Source of the DNA: an uncultured Roseovarius sp. | GTDB lineage: Bacteria > Pseudomonadota > Alphaproteobacteria > Rhodobacterales > Rhodobacteraceae | Length of the DNA: 64,000 nt | Direction: 5' to 3' | Assembly: GCF_913057115.1 (NCBI RefSeq) | Contig: NZ_CAJXNN010000002.1 | Coordinates: forward strand, 1-64,000 | Shown here: positions 48,672 to 60,162 of the stretch, in pieces | How the letters are laid out: each line of letters begins with the position of its first letter | Numbering within the stretch: position 1 is the stretch's first letter | Notes under the pieces: generated by a model | What the model was told of the DNA's origin: nothing | Seen by the model: the letters and a program-made list of their open reading frames with translations, nothing else | Databases searched by the model: none | Position numbers and translations under genes: made by a program

Positions 48672-49176
48672 CCGGCCGCGGCATCAGGAAATGCCCCGAG
48701 GCCTGCGCAAAGGGGCGTGCGCGATTGTCTTGCCACGCCTCGACATGAACACTGGCATATCGGCGACCGGAACGCGCCACTTGGGCGCGGGCATAGGCAT
48801 CGCGCGGCAGACCAGAGCGCAGGTAGTCAACGGTAAAGTCGATGGTCTTGGGCAATCGCGGCAGTTTGCCGTGGGCAAGCAGTTCCGGATCAAGCCGACC
48901 GCTTTCGATCTCATCCCAAAGCATGGACCAACTTAACCCGATGATCGCGGTGACCTCCAGAAAGGCGGCTGTTGCCCCACCATGAAGGGCAGGCAAGAGC
49001 GGGTTGCCGATCAGTTTGTCCTGAAACGGCATCAACGCCGTGAGTTCGTCACCGCGCCGGTCGAATTCGATCCCAAGAAACTGACTGTATGGGATACCGT
49101 GAACAAGCGCATTCAGCGCCGCATCACGTCGCTGCTTGACCACTTGGACGGGCTCGGGACGGGCGCGCGCCATCAC
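48664..49176 (-). CDS. PaaI-family (hotdog) thioesterase
   Basis: ALHGGATAAFLEVTAIIGLSW..., TIDFTVDYLRSGLPRDAYARAQVARSGRRYASVHVEAWQ. Confidence 0.85.
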   Translation of the reverse strand: MMARARPEPVQVVKQRRDAALNALVHGIPYSQFLGIEFDRRGDELTALMPFQDKLIGNPLLPALHGGATAAFLEVTAIIGLSWSMLWDEIESGRLDPELLAHGKLPRLPKTIDFTVDYLRSGLPRDAYARAQVARSGRRYASVHVEAWQDNRARPFAQASGHFLMPRPDA

Positions 49177-49595
49177 TTGGCCTCCACGGTAAAGGTTCCG
49201 GTGGCCGTGGCGACGGGACGGTTTTCGTCATCATCCATGGCCCGCGCACGCACGAAGGCGACAGAACGAGTGATGTGATAGCATTCAGCCCGCGCCTTGA
49301 TCCGCTGGCCGGGTGTGGCCGGGCGCATGTAGTCGATACGCAGATCAATCGTGGCCGTGGCACCCGGGTTCTTGGGGTGACTCATGGCCGCCGCACCGCA
49401 ACATGTATCCATGAGCGCCGAAACCGCACCACCATGGATCACACCGGTCTCCGGGTCGCCAATGAAACGCTCGTCATAGTCCATTATTATTTCAGCAGCC
49501 CCCTCACCGATCTCGGTTAGTTGCATCCCGAGGGCCTCGGAATGGGGGATAGCGCCAATGAATTGCTCGGCGATTTTTGTCTTGTCGGGGCTCAT
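49173..49595 (-). CDS. PaaI-family (hotdog) thioesterase
   Basis: GDPETGVIHGGAVSALMDTCCGAAAM...TIDLRIDYMRPATPGQRIKARAECYHITRSVAFVRARAM. Confidence 0.88.
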   Translation of the reverse strand: MSPDKTKIAEQFIGAIPHSEALGMQLTEIGEGAAEIIMDYDERFIGDPETGVIHGGAVSALMDTCCGAAAMSHPKNPGATATIDLRIDYMRPATPGQRIKARAECYHITRSVAFVRARAMDDDENRPVATATGTFTVEAK

Positions 49596-49714
49596 GCCTG
49601 TATCCGCTTGGTGGTTTCCCTCCCTTTATGGGCCTTAAGACGGGCGGGCTGCAAGGCCAGCGGTTGCCCTTGCCGCTTCGGCGTCCTACGGTTTGAACAA
49701 GGGAGGCTTGAGCG

Positions 49715-50083
49715 ATGTCTGAGAACCGCCTGTCGTTTAAGGAGATGTGCGCGAAATTCGACGTAACGCCGCGCACCTTGCGATATTACGAATATATCGA
49801 ATTGCTTCACCCTGACCGTGAGGGACGGTCACGCTACTATGGCGCGCGCGAAGTGGCCCGGATGACCCTTATCTTGCGCGGACGGCGGTTCGGCTTCTCA
49901 CTGGAAGAAATCCGCCAATGGCTTTTGATCTATGAGCATGAAGGCACCGCGGCCCAAATGCGCAGCTGGATCGAACTGGCAGACCGTCAGTTGGCCGAAC
50001 TGGCGGAACAACGGGCGCAGTTGGACGAAGCGATTGATGAACTGCAATCCCTGCGGGACGAAACGGCGAAGAGTCTGAGCTAG
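49715..50083 (+). CDS. MerR-family transcriptional regulator
   Basis: FKEMCAKFDVTPRTLRYYEYIELLHPDREGRSRYYGAREVARMTLILRGRRFGFSLEEIRQWL. Confidence 0.92.
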   Translation: MSENRLSFKEMCAKFDVTPRTLRYYEYIELLHPDREGRSRYYGAREVARMTLILRGRRFGFSLEEIRQWLLIYEHEGTAAQMRSWIELADRQLAELAEQRAQLDEAIDELQSLRDETAKSLS

Positions 50084-50178
50084 ACCTTCTTTGGCCGACG
50101 CGAAGGCTTGCAAGATCGGTTGTCGTTATGACGCCACGGCAACGAAATTTCGCCTGCCGGCGACTTACCTTTATTGAT

Positions 50179-50222
50179 CTTACGTAAACTTTAAAGTGAC
50201 GTGACGTATCTCTTACGTCAAG
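50179..50222. promoter_or_regulatory. Candidate MerR-type operator region
   Basis: cttACGTaaactttaaagtgACGTgACGTatctcttACGTcaag: four ACGT cores with partial dyads upstream of the second merR gene. Confidence 0.35.
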
Positions 50223-50292
50223 CGCGCAGCGTGTTGTATCGAATCCGAAAGACGCACAAATCAGCCTTGCTGACCAAGCAAGAGATATAGCG

Positions 50293-50697
50293 ATGACACA
50301 TGAGAATACGATGACAATCCGCGAGATGTGTGACGCCTTCGACGTCACACCGCGTACCCTGCGGTTTTACGAAGCCAAGGAACTCCTGTTCCCTCTGCGC
50401 GAGGGACAGAAACGGTTGTTTACCAAGCGAGACCGCGCGCGCCTCAAGCTGATCCTGCGTGGCAAGCGCTTCGGCTTCAGCCTTGAAGAGATCCGGCAGC
50501 TTTTGGACCTTTACGACAAAGGTGACCAGCAACTGACCCAGCTGACCCAGTCATATGAGATCGCGCAGGAGCGTCTGGTTGATCTGGAGCGTCAACGCGA
50601 CGAACTGGAAACCGCGATTGCCGATCTGCGCGACCAAATGCGTTGGGGCGAGAAAATGATCGCCTCGATCCGTCAGTCCAAGAAAGCCGCCGAATAA
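50293..50697 (+). CDS. MerR-family transcriptional regulator (paralogue of 49715..50083)
   Basis: IREMCDAFDVTPRTLRFYEAKELLFPLREGQKRLFTKRDRARLKLILRGKRFGFSLEEIRQLLDLYD. Confidence 0.92.
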   Translation: MTHENTMTIREMCDAFDVTPRTLRFYEAKELLFPLREGQKRLFTKRDRARLKLILRGKRFGFSLEEIRQLLDLYDKGDQQLTQLTQSYEIAQERLVDLERQRDELETAIADLRDQMRWGEKMIASIRQSKKAAE

Positions 50698-50724
50698 TCC
50701 GGCACCACGTCAAGGGAGAGAGCC

Positions 50725-52521
50725 ATGCCAACCTATACCCCGCCCACGAAGGACATGCAGTTTGTGCTGCACGATGTGTTGAATGTGTCGGACTCGGATA
50801 TTCCGGGCTATGACGAGCTTGACCGCGATTTCACCAATGCGGTTCTGGACGAAGCTGGCAAACTGGCCTCTGAAGTTCTGGCGCCGCTGAATACGGTTGG
50901 CGACAAGCAGGGTTGCACCTTGGAAAACGGCGTGGTCCGCACACCCGACGGGTTCAAGGAGGCCTTTGACCAAGTGCGCGAAGGTGGCTGGACCGCCCTT
51001 GATTGCGACCCCGAATACGGCGGCCAAGGCCTGCCCTATTTGATGTCCACGGCTGTTGGTGAAATGCTCTCGGCGGCGAACATGGCCTTCAACATGTATC
51101 AGGGTCTGACCCACGGCGCCTATAACGCCCTCCACGCCCATGGCTCGGACGAGCAAAAGCAGAAATATCTGCCCAAGATGGTCACCTGCGAATGGGGCGG
51201 CACCATGAACCTGACCGAGCCGCATTGCGGCACCGATCTGGGGCTAATTCGCACCAAGGCCGAACCGGCGGGTGACGACACCTACAAGATCACCGGGCAG
51301 AAAATCTGGATTTCGGCGGGTGAGCACGACATGTGCGACAACATCATTCACCTTGTGCTGGCCAAACTGCCCGACGCGCCCGAGGGCGTGAAAGGCATCT
51401 CTCTGTTCATCGTGCCCAAGTTCATGGTGAACGACGACGGCAGCCTTGGTGAACGCAACTCGCTGTCCTGTGGCGGCTTGGAAGAGAAGATGGGCATCCA
51501 CGGCAACGCCACCTGCGTGATGAACTACGACGGGGCCACCGGCTTCCTCGTGGGTGAGCCGCACAAAGGCATGCGCGCCATGTTCACCATGATGAACGAA
51601 GCACGCCTTGGCGTGGGTCTGCAAGGCTATGCCCAAGGCGAGGTTGCCTATCAAAACGCGCTTGGCTTCGCTCTGGATCGTTTGCAGGGGCGCGATGTTA
51701 CGGGCGTGCAAGCGCCTGACAAACCCGCCGATCCGATCATCGTGCACCCCGATGTGCGCCGCAACCTGATGGATCAAAAGGCCTTCGTCGAAGGCGCGCG
51801 GGCCTTCACCTTCTGGGGTGCCTCGATGATCGACGCCAGCCACCGCAAGGGCGACGAAGACGCCGAGCAGATGATCTCGCTCCTGACGCCAGTCATCAAA
51901 GGTTTCCTGACCGACAAGGGTTTCGAGACCACGGTCCTGGCGCAGCAAACCCTAGGCGGCTCGGGCTTCACCCAAGAATGGGGCCTGGAACAGTTCGTCC
52001 GCGATGCTAGGATCACAATGATCTACGAAGGCACCAACGGCATCCAGTCGCTTGACCTCGTGGGGCGTAAGCTGGCGCAGAACGGCGGCAAGGCGATCAT
52101 GGCCTTCTTCGATATGATGAAAGCCTACATCAAGGACAACGCAGGCCAGGATGAGGCCTTCGATGCACAATTCCTTGAGCCGCTGAAAGCCGCCAGCAAG
52201 GATTTGCAGGCCGCTGGCATGTACTTCATGCAAAACGGCATGAAGAACCCCAATAATGCGCTCTCAGGCTCTTACGACTTCATGCACCTTTTCGGGCATG
52301 TCTGCCTCGGGCTGATGTGGGCCAAGATGGCCAAAGCCGCGAAAGGCGCGCTTGACGGCGGGGCGGGCGATGCGGCCTTCTATGAGACCAAGATCGCAAC
52401 CGGCCGCCACTACATGGCCCGCCACCTGCCGATGACCGCAACGCACCTGAAGCGGATCGAAAGCGGCGCGGATACCGTCATGGCGCTTGAGCCCGAACAA
52501 TTCGCAAGCGCGGCGGGCTAA
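50725..52521 (+). CDS. Acyl-CoA dehydrogenase, long form with C-terminal extension
   Basis: 598 aa; [39 protein letters not shown]..., [42 protein letters not shown]. Confidence 0.93.
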   Translation: MPTYTPPTKDMQFVLHDVLNVSDSDIPGYDELDRDFTNAVLDEAGKLASEVLAPLNTVGDKQGCTLENGVVRTPDGFKEAFDQVREGGWTALDCDPEYGGQGLPYLMSTAVGEMLSAANMAFNMYQGLTHGAYNALHAHGSDEQKQKYLPKMVTCEWGGTMNLTEPHCGTDLGLIRTKAEPAGDDTYKITGQKIWISAGEHDMCDNIIHLVLAKLPDAPEGVKGISLFIVPKFMVNDDGSLGERNSLSCGGLEEKMGIHGNATCVMNYDGATGFLVGEPHKGMRAMFTMMNEARLGVGLQGYAQGEVAYQNALGFALDRLQGRDVTGVQAPDKPADPIIVHPDVRRNLMDQKAFVEGARAFTFWGASMIDASHRKGDEDAEQMISLLTPVIKGFLTDKGFETTVLAQQTLGGSGFTQEWGLEQFVRDARITMIYEGTNGIQSLDLVGRKLAQNGGKAIMAFFDMMKAYIKDNAGQDEAFDAQFLEPLKAASKDLQAAGMYFMQNGMKNPNNALSGSYDFMHLFGHVCLGLMWAKMAKAAKGALDGGAGDAAFYETKIATGRHYMARHLPMTATHLKRIESGADTVMALEPEQFASAAG

Positions 52522-52542
52522 ACACACAAAGGAAGGACAGAC

Positions 52543-52755
52543 ATGCCAAAACGCTTTCGCCTCACACGCCGCTTCAACGCCGCGATGACCGAGGATGGAT
52601 ACCGCCGCCTGCGCCGCTTTGCGCAAGAGGCCGGTTTGGACGAAGGCGAGGCGCTGTCCTTCCTGTTCGAGAATTTCGACAGCGTGATCAACGAAGATAC
52701 CTTCGGGCACCGCCTGCGTATCTTCAATTCCGAGCTGGAGGCGCGCAAACGCTGA
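52543..52755 (+). CDS. Small conserved-looking protein in beta-oxidation operon (70 aa)
   Basis: MPKRFRLTRRFNAAMTEDGYRRLRRFAQEAGLDEGEALSFLFENFDSVINEDTFGHRLRIFNSELEARKR; RBS-like AAGGAAGGA upstream. Confidence 0.65.
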   Translation: MPKRFRLTRRFNAAMTEDGYRRLRRFAQEAGLDEGEALSFLFENFDSVINEDTFGHRLRIFNSELEARKR

Positions 52756-52773
52756 CGACGGGAGGAGGGCCCA

Positions 52774-53910
<1,137 letters not shown>

Positions 53911-53942
53911 CTTGGCACGCCGCGCATATTTCCAAGGTCGAA

Positions 53943-54163
53943 CCGGGGGTTTCACACCCCCGGACCCCCGTGGAGTATTTCTGGAAAGATGAAGGGCTAC
54001 GGTCCACCCTGCCCGGCGCACGGGCCTACTGGCATCAGGCGCCGGAACAGGGCTTCACCTTTCACGGCCATCGGCTCTCCAGCCTGTACCGCATCCAGAA
54101 TGGAACTCGAAATCCGTTAAGGAAAAGTGAAACTCCATCCGCTTCATCTTTCCCAAAATACTC
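53943..54163. repeat. Intergenic repeat with inverted 22-nt arms
   Basis: CCGGGGGTTTCACACCCCCGG hairpin; arm GAGTATTTCTGGAAAGATGAAG (53973..53994) matches the reverse complement of CTTCATCTTTCCCAAAATACTC (54142..54163) at 20/22 positions. Confidence 0.6.
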
Positions 54164-54205
54164 ACATTCGACAGGTGCCAAAAGCACCGCATTAGGAGGG
54201 ACGGC

Positions 54206-54841
54206 ATGACCATCAAACTCTATTGCATGGGCGAGTCAGGCAATGCCTATAAGGCCGCGCTTGCACTTGAACTCGGCGGTCTCGACTGGCAGCCGGTCTT
54301 CGTCGATTTCTTCGGCGGCGAAACCCGCTCGGACGCGTTCCGCAAGATCAACGTCATGGGCGAGGTGCCGGTGATGGTGGATGGCGAAGAAACCTTCACG
54401 CAATCGGGCGTCATGCAGTTGTATGTCACCGAGAAGACCGGCAAGTTCGGCGGCGCGATACCTGCCGAAGCGCGAGAGGTCATGCGCTGGATGTTCTGGG
54501 ACAATCACAAGCTCAGCTCCCAAGCGGGCATGACGCGCTTCTTGATGAACTTCCTGCCCGAGAAAAAGCGCCCTGCCGAGGTGATCGGCTTCATGCAGGG
54601 CCGCCTCAAGGCCGCTTACATGACGCTGGACGCGCATCTTGTGGGCCGCGATTGGATCGTGGGTGATGCCATCACCAATGCCGACATCGCCTGCTGCGGA
54701 TACCTCTTTTACCCCGAGCCTTTCGGTTTTGACCGCAAGGATTGGCCGAACATCGACCGGTGGCTTTCGAACATCGAAGCGACCCCCGGTTGGAAACACC
54801 CCTATGACCTGATGCCCGGCGCCCCCGCGGACCGGGCCTGA
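54206..54841 (+). CDS. Glutathione S-transferase family protein
   Basis: IKLYCMGESGNAYKAALALELGGLDWQPVFVDFFGGETRSDAFRKINVMGEVPVMVDGEETFTQSGVMQLYVTE; DADIACCGY-like C-terminal region. Confidence 0.85.
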   Translation: MTIKLYCMGESGNAYKAALALELGGLDWQPVFVDFFGGETRSDAFRKINVMGEVPVMVDGEETFTQSGVMQLYVTEKTGKFGGAIPAEAREVMRWMFWDNHKLSSQAGMTRFLMNFLPEKKRPAEVIGFMQGRLKAAYMTLDAHLVGRDWIVGDAITNADIACCGYLFYPEPFGFDRKDWPNIDRWLSNIEATPGWKHPYDLMPGAPADRA

Positions 54842-54856
54842 CCCAAGGAGATCACG

Positions 54857-56068
54857 ATGACCGACGCCTATATCTATGACGCCGTCCGCACCCCGCGCGG
54901 CAAGGGCCGCAAGGATGGCGCCCTGCACGAGGTGACCGCCGTTCGGCTGTCGAGCCAAGTGCTCAATGCGCTGAAGGACCGCAACGGCCTTGAAGGTCAC
55001 GCCGTCGAGGACGTGATCTGGGGCAATGTCACGCAGGTGATGGAACAGGGCGGCTGTCTTGCCCGAACTGCCGTTCTGGCCTCGGAGCTTGACGAGTCGA
55101 TCCCCGGCTTGGCGATCAACCGGTTCTGTGCCTCTGGCATGGAGGCCGTGAACCTTGCCGCGAACCAAGTCATGGGCGGCGCAGGCGAGGCCTATATCGC
55201 CGGCGGAGTCGAAATGATGGGCCGTGTGGCCATGGGCAGCGACGGCGCGGCGATTGCCGTGGACCCAAGCGTTGCTATGGAAACCTATTTCGTCCCACAG
55301 GGTATTTCGGCCGATATCATTGCCACCGAATACGGCTTTAGCCGCGATGATGCGGATGCATTGGCTGTCGAAAGCCAAAAACGCGCGGCAGCGGCTTGGG
55401 AGGACAACCGCTTTGCCAAGTCGATCATCGAGGTGAAAGATCAAAACGGCCTGACCATCCTTGACCACGACGAATACATGCGCCCCGGCACCGACATGCA
55501 GGCGCTTGGCAGTCTCAACGCCAGCTTCCAGCAAATGGGCGAGGTGATGCCCGGCTTTGATGCCGTGGCCAAGCTGAAGTACCCGCATCTGGAAAAGATC
55601 AACCACATCCACCACGCCGGGAATTCCTCGGGCATCGTCGATGGCTCGGCGGGTGTGCTGATCGGCAGCAAGGAGTTCGGCGAGAAATGGGGCCTCACGC
55701 CCCGCGCCCGCATCCGCCAGACCACCAAGATCGGCACTGATCCCACGATTATGCTGACCGGCCCGGTCCCTGCTACACAGAAAGCGTTGAAAGACAGCGG
55801 CATGGCGATCTCGGACATTGATCTCTTTGAGGTGAACGAGGCCTTTGCCTCGGTCGTGTTGCGTTTCCAGCAGGCCTTCGATGTCGACCCAGGCCTTGTG
55901 AACGTCAACGGCGGCTCGATCGCCATGGGCCACCCGCTGGGGGCCACGGGCGCCATCATCATCGGCACGCTGCTGGATGAATTGGAGCGCACCGACAAAG
56001 AGGTTGGCCTTGCCACGCTCTGCATCGCATCCGGCATGGGTGCCGCCACGATCATCGAGCGCGTGTAA
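54857..56068 (+). CDS. Acetyl-CoA C-acyltransferase (thiolase)
   Basis: AINRFCASGMEAVNLAANQVMGGAGEAYIAGGVEMM, FEVNEAFASVVLRF, NVNGGSIAMGHPLGATGAI. Confidence 0.94.
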   Translation: MTDAYIYDAVRTPRGKGRKDGALHEVTAVRLSSQVLNALKDRNGLEGHAVEDVIWGNVTQVMEQGGCLARTAVLASELDESIPGLAINRFCASGMEAVNLAANQVMGGAGEAYIAGGVEMMGRVAMGSDGAAIAVDPSVAMETYFVPQGISADIIATEYGFSRDDADALAVESQKRAAAAWEDNRFAKSIIEVKDQNGLTILDHDEYMRPGTDMQALGSLNASFQQMGEVMPGFDAVAKLKYPHLEKINHIHHAGNSSGIVDGSAGVLIGSKEFGEKWGLTPRARIRQTTKIGTDPTIMLTGPVPATQKALKDSGMAISDIDLFEVNEAFASVVLRFQQAFDVDPGLVNVNGGSIAMGHPLGATGAIIIGTLLDELERTDKEVGLATLCIASGMGAATIIERV

Positions 56069-56093
56069 GACGCCGACAACAGGAGATTGAGAC

Positions 56094-58289
56094 ATGACTG
56101 ATTTCACCATGGAAAAAGGCGCCGATGGCGTCGCCATCATCACCTGGGATGTGCCGGGCAAGTCGATGAACGTGATGTCGATGGAGGCATGGCCGGTTCT
56201 GGAAGGCCTTGTCGATGACGCGCTGGCCGATGATGCGGTCAAGGGGATCGTGATCACCAGCGGGAAAGAAGGCTCCTTTGCCGGGGGGATGGACCTGAAC
56301 GTCATCGCCAAGATGAAGGAAATGGCCGGTGACAACCCCGCACAGGGCCTGATGGATGGGCTGATGAACATGCACTCCATCCTGCGCAAGATCGAGCGCG
56401 GCGGCATGGACGACAAGAACAAAGGCGGCAAGCCGATTGCCGCCGCTTTGCCCGGTACTGCCCTTGGCATCGGCTTGGAAATCCCTTTGGCCTGCCACCG
56501 TATCTTCGCGGCCGACAACCCAAAGGCCAAGATCGGCCTGCCCGAGATCATGGTCGGCATCTTCCCCGGCGCGGGCGGCACGACGCGACTGGTGCGCAAA
56601 CTGGGTGCTATGGGGGCTTCGCCTTTGCTGCTCGAAGGGAAACTCAACGACCCAAAGAAAGCCAAAACCGCCGGGGTGGTGGATGAGGTCGTCCCTGCCG
56701 ACGAACTGATCGCCAAGGCCAAGGAATGGATCTTGTCAGAGCCTACATTCGTCAAACCGTGGGACGAAAAGGGCTACAAGATGCCTGGCGGTGCGCCGTA
56801 TCACCCCGCTGGATTCATGACCTTCGTGGGTGCCTCGGCCATGGTCAACGGCAAGACCCAAGGTGCCTTCCCCGCCGCCAAGGCTTTGCTTTCGGCGGTC
56901 TACGAAGGTGCGCTTGTGCCTTTCGACACAGCCCTGAAAATCGAGGCGCGTTGGTTCACCAATGTCCTGATGAACCCCTCGTCATCCGCGATGATCCGCT
57001 CGCTTTTCATCAACAAGGAAGCACTTGAGAAAGGCGCGAACCGCCCCGATGTTCCGGACCATAAGGTCAAGAAGGTCGGCGTCATGGGCGCGGGCATGAT
57101 GGGCGCGGGCATTGCGCTTGTCTCGGCCATGGCCGGGATGGAGGTTGTCCTGATCGACCAAAAGCAGGAGGCCGCTGACAAGGGTAAATCCTACACCGCC
57201 GATTACATGGATAAGGGCATCAAACGCGGCAAGGCGACCGAGGAGAAGAAAGAGAAAACGCTTGGTCTCATCACCGCCACCACCGATTACGCCGCGCTTG
57301 AGGGCTGTGATCTGGTGATCGAAGCGGTGTTCGAAGACCCCGGCGTAAAGGCCGAGGTTACAAAGAAGGTTCTGGAAGCCGTCGGCGACGATTGCATCTT
57401 TGCCACCAACACCTCGACCCTACCGATCACGGAACTGGCCAAAGCCTCCGACAAGCCCGAGCAATTCATCGGCATCCACTTCTTCTCACCGGTTGAGAAG
57501 ATGATGCTGGTCGAGATCATCAAGGGCAAGGAAACCGGCCCGCGCGCCGTGGCCAAGGCGCTGGATTACGTCCGGCAAATCCGTAAGACCCCGATCGCGG
57601 TGAACGATGCGCGCTTCTTCTACTGCAACCGCTGCATCATCCCTTACATCAACGAAGGCATCCGCATGGTGTCCGAAGGCGTGGCACCCGCGCTCATCGA
57701 CAATGCCGCACGCCAACTGGGCTTCCCGGTGGGGCCGCTGCAACTGGTCGATGAAACCTCGATTGATCTGGGGGCCAAGATTGCCCGCGCCACCCGTGCC
57801 GCCATGGGCGACGACTACCCCGATGAAGCCGTCGATGAGGTGATCTTCTGGATGGAAGGCGAAGGGCGCTTGGGCCGCAAGGCAAACGCCGGGTTCTTCG
57901 ACTACGACGAGAAGGGCAAACGCCAAGGGTACTGGGCCGGACTGGCGGAGAAATATCCGCAGGCCGAAGATCAGCCCGACCTGATCGAAGTTCAACATCG
58001 CCTGATGTTCGCTCAAGTCCTCGAAGCGGTCCGCGCACTGGAAGAAGGCGTGCTGGAAGACATCCGCGAAGGCGACGTCGGCGCGATCCTCGCGTGGGGC
58101 TTTGCCCCGTGGTCGGGGGGCCCCTTCAGCTGGCTGGACATCATCGGCACGCCTTATGCCGCCGAGCGTTGTGACCAACTGACCGAGGCGCATGGCGCGC
58201 GGTTCACCTGCCCTGATCTGCTGCGCGAAATGGCCGATAAATCCCAAAGTTTCTACGGACGCTTCGGGTCACAGGCCGAAGCCGCCTAA
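56094..58289 (+). CDS. Multifunctional enoyl-CoA hydratase / 3-hydroxyacyl-CoA dehydrogenase (FadJ/FadB-like)
   Basis: Crotonase N-domain (GKEGSFAGGMDLNVI) and NAD-binding GVMGAGMMGAGIALVSAMAGMEVVLIDQ, IGIHFFSPVEKMMLVEII. Confidence 0.94.
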   Translation: MTDFTMEKGADGVAIITWDVPGKSMNVMSMEAWPVLEGLVDDALADDAVKGIVITSGKEGSFAGGMDLNVIAKMKEMAGDNPAQGLMDGLMNMHSILRKIERGGMDDKNKGGKPIAAALPGTALGIGLEIPLACHRIFAADNPKAKIGLPEIMVGIFPGAGGTTRLVRKLGAMGASPLLLEGKLNDPKKAKTAGVVDEVVPADELIAKAKEWILSEPTFVKPWDEKGYKMPGGAPYHPAGFMTFVGASAMVNGKTQGAFPAAKALLSAVYEGALVPFDTALKIEARWFTNVLMNPSSSAMIRSLFINKEALEKGANRPDVPDHKVKKVGVMGAGMMGAGIALVSAMAGMEVVLIDQKQEAADKGKSYTADYMDKGIKRGKATEEKKEKTLGLITATTDYAALEGCDLVIEAVFEDPGVKAEVTKKVLEAVGDDCIFATNTSTLPITELAKASDKPEQFIGIHFFSPVEKMMLVEIIKGKETGPRAVAKALDYVRQIRKTPIAVNDARFFYCNRCIIPYINEGIRMVSEGVAPALIDNAARQLGFPVGPLQLVDETSIDLGAKIARATRAAMGDDYPDEAVDEVIFWMEGEGRLGRKANAGFFDYDEKGKRQGYWAGLAEKYPQAEDQPDLIEVQHRLMFAQVLEAVRALEEGVLEDIREGDVGAILAWGFAPWSGGPFSWLDIIGTPYAAERCDQLTEAHGARFTCPDLLREMADKSQSFYGRFGSQAEAA

Positions 58290-58314
58290 GCGGAACACCG
58301 TAGCCCCAAAAGAA

Positions 58315-58340
58315 AGCGCCCCAAACCGGGGCGCTTTTTT
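58315..58340 (+). terminator. Rho-independent terminator
   Basis: AGCGCCCC-aaacc-GGGGCGCT followed by TTTTTT, just after the 58289 stop. Confidence 0.85.
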
Positions 58341-58356
58341 CATGGCGTCGGGCACT

Positions 58357-59331
58357 TTAATCCGACAAGCCCTGCAACAACTGCTGCGCCGCAACTGCTG
58401 GCGTTACCGCCCCTTCGGCAACCGCATCGGCGGCCTCTCCCATGGCCCGTTGCGCCTCGGGCGTCCGAAGCCGCGCCAAAAGCCGCTGCTTCACCTCTTC
58501 CTCGAACCAATAGCGCGCCTGCTCGGCACGGCGACCATCGAAATGCCCGGTCTCACGCCGCCATTCCACCAAGGAGGTCATTTCCTCCCAAGCGGTACGC
58601 AACCCCTCTTCCTCAAGGGCGGACACCATCATCGCCTTGGGGAAGCCCTCAGGGTCTTGCGGGCGTTTGCGAAGCAGACGCAAAGCCCCGGAATAATCCG
58701 AACAGGTCCGCGTCGCCGCCGGTTTCAAATCGCCATCGGCCTTGTTGATCAGGATGATATCGGCCATCTCCATGATGCCGCGCTTCACCCCCTGCAACTC
58801 ATCGCCCCCCGCCGGGGCCAGCAGCAGCACGAAGAGGTCCGACATCTCGGCCACCACGGTTTCCGACTGCCCCACGCCCACGGTTTCGATCAGAACCACG
58901 TCAAAGCCCGCGGCCTCGCAAACGGCGACCGCCTCGCGCGTCCGGCGGGCCACACCGCCCAAATGCGATTGGCTGGGCGAGGGTCGGATAAAGGCATTGG
59001 GATCACGGCTCAAACGCTCCATCCGCGTCTTGTCGCCCAGGATCGACCCGCCCGACCGGGCCGAACTGGGATCAACCGCCAGAACCGCCACCCGTAGGCC
59101 CTGCCCTGTCAAAAGGGTGCCAAAGCTTTCGATAAAGGTGGATTTGCCCACACCCGGCGTTCCCGAAAGTCCCACCCGAATGGCCTGCCTATTGCTGTCC
59201 TTGAGCATCTCCAACAGCTCGGTCGCCTGTTCCCGATGATCGGCGCGTGAGCTTTCGATCAGGGTAATCGCACGGGACAGGGCGCGCCGATCCCCCTTGA
59301 TTATTTTCTCGCTGAGTTGTGCAATGTCCAT
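58357..59331 (-). CDS. meaB: MeaB/ArgK-family GTPase (methylmalonyl-CoA mutase chaperone type)
   Basis: VGLSGTPGVGKSTFIESFGTLLTGQGLRVAVLAVDPSSARSGGSILGDKTRMERLSRDPNAFIRPSPS; start trimmed to 59331. Confidence 0.9.
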   Translation of the reverse strand: MDIAQLSEKIIKGDRRALSRAITLIESSRADHREQATELLEMLKDSNRQAIRVGLSGTPGVGKSTFIESFGTLLTGQGLRVAVLAVDPSSARSGGSILGDKTRMERLSRDPNAFIRPSPSQSHLGGVARRTREAVAVCEAAGFDVVLIETVGVGQSETVVAEMSDLFVLLLAPAGGDELQGVKRGIMEMADIILINKADGDLKPAATRTCSDYSGALRLLRKRPQDPEGFPKAMMVSALEEEGLRTAWEEMTSLVEWRRETGHFDGRRAEQARYWFEEEVKQRLLARLRTPEAQRAMGEAADAVAEGAVTPAVAAQQLLQGLSD

Positions 59332-59419
59332 GGAAGCGGCCCGATGTTCGATTGGTCCCCTCCCTATGCCTTGGGTGGCTGGCGAATGTCCAGACCGGCT
59401 CCCTACTGCGGAGGTCTGC

Positions 59420-60121
59420 ATGATACGAAAGTGCCTTGGTCTTGTCTTGTGGATGCTTGCAGCGCCAGTGGCGTCGCAAGAAAAAACCGCCATCCTCTAT
59501 GACGTCCACCTGATCGGCGCAAAGATCGGCGAAGTCACGATTGCAGGCAACCAAGCCAACGGCAGGTATGCCGCGCGCTCACAGTTCAGAACAACAGGGG
59601 TCGTCAAAGCCCTCAAGCGCATGCACGGCGACGTTTCGGTCAAGGGGCGCGTGGCCGGAATAAGTCACACCCCCGGTCAATATTCCGAGACAATCAACGA
59701 CGGCAAACGCTTCACCGATGTGAAAGTCAGGTTCGAAGGTAAACCACCCAAGCTGATATCAGGCGACCCCGACAGCCGCGCGGCTCCCGCCGAGACAAAC
59801 GGTTTGAGCAATGCGCTTGATCCCTTGACAGCCCTCTACCTCATCCTGCGTGACCAGCCCCGCAAGGAACTGTGCCAGTTCCGGCGCGAAATCTATGACG
59901 GCCACCGGCACGCGCGCCTCTCCCTCGGCAGTCCACGGGAAAAACAAAAGCGCGTCACATGCGCGGGCGAATATCGCCGGATTGCCGGCTATTCCTCCTC
60001 CGAGAAGAAAGAACGCCGCATTCCCTTCACCGTGCTTTACGAGGCCAAGGCAGGCGAGATGCTCGCCACCCGTGTGGATATCCAAACCAAATACGGCAAA
60101 GCGGTTTTGCTTCGCCGCTAG
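59420..60121 (+). CDS. DUF3108 family exported protein
   Basis: Signal peptide; YDVHLIGAKIGEVTIAGNQANGRYAARSQFRTTGVVKALKRMHGDVSVKG...; start trimmed to 59420. Confidence 0.7.
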   Translation: MIRKCLGLVLWMLAAPVASQEKTAILYDVHLIGAKIGEVTIAGNQANGRYAARSQFRTTGVVKALKRMHGDVSVKGRVAGISHTPGQYSETINDGKRFTDVKVRFEGKPPKLISGDPDSRAAPAETNGLSNALDPLTALYLILRDQPRKELCQFRREIYDGHRHARLSLGSPREKQKRVTCAGEYRRIAGYSSSEKKERRIPFTVLYEAKAGEMLATRVDIQTKYGKAVLLRR

Positions 60122-60162
60122 AGGCTATGGAAAATCGCCAACACTTGGCCGATAACGCGGGC

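Noticed and set aside
54236-56755. 839-aa minus-strand ORF
   Set aside because: Antisense to GST, thiolase and FadJ-like genes; high-GC shadow ORF with no recognisable motif.
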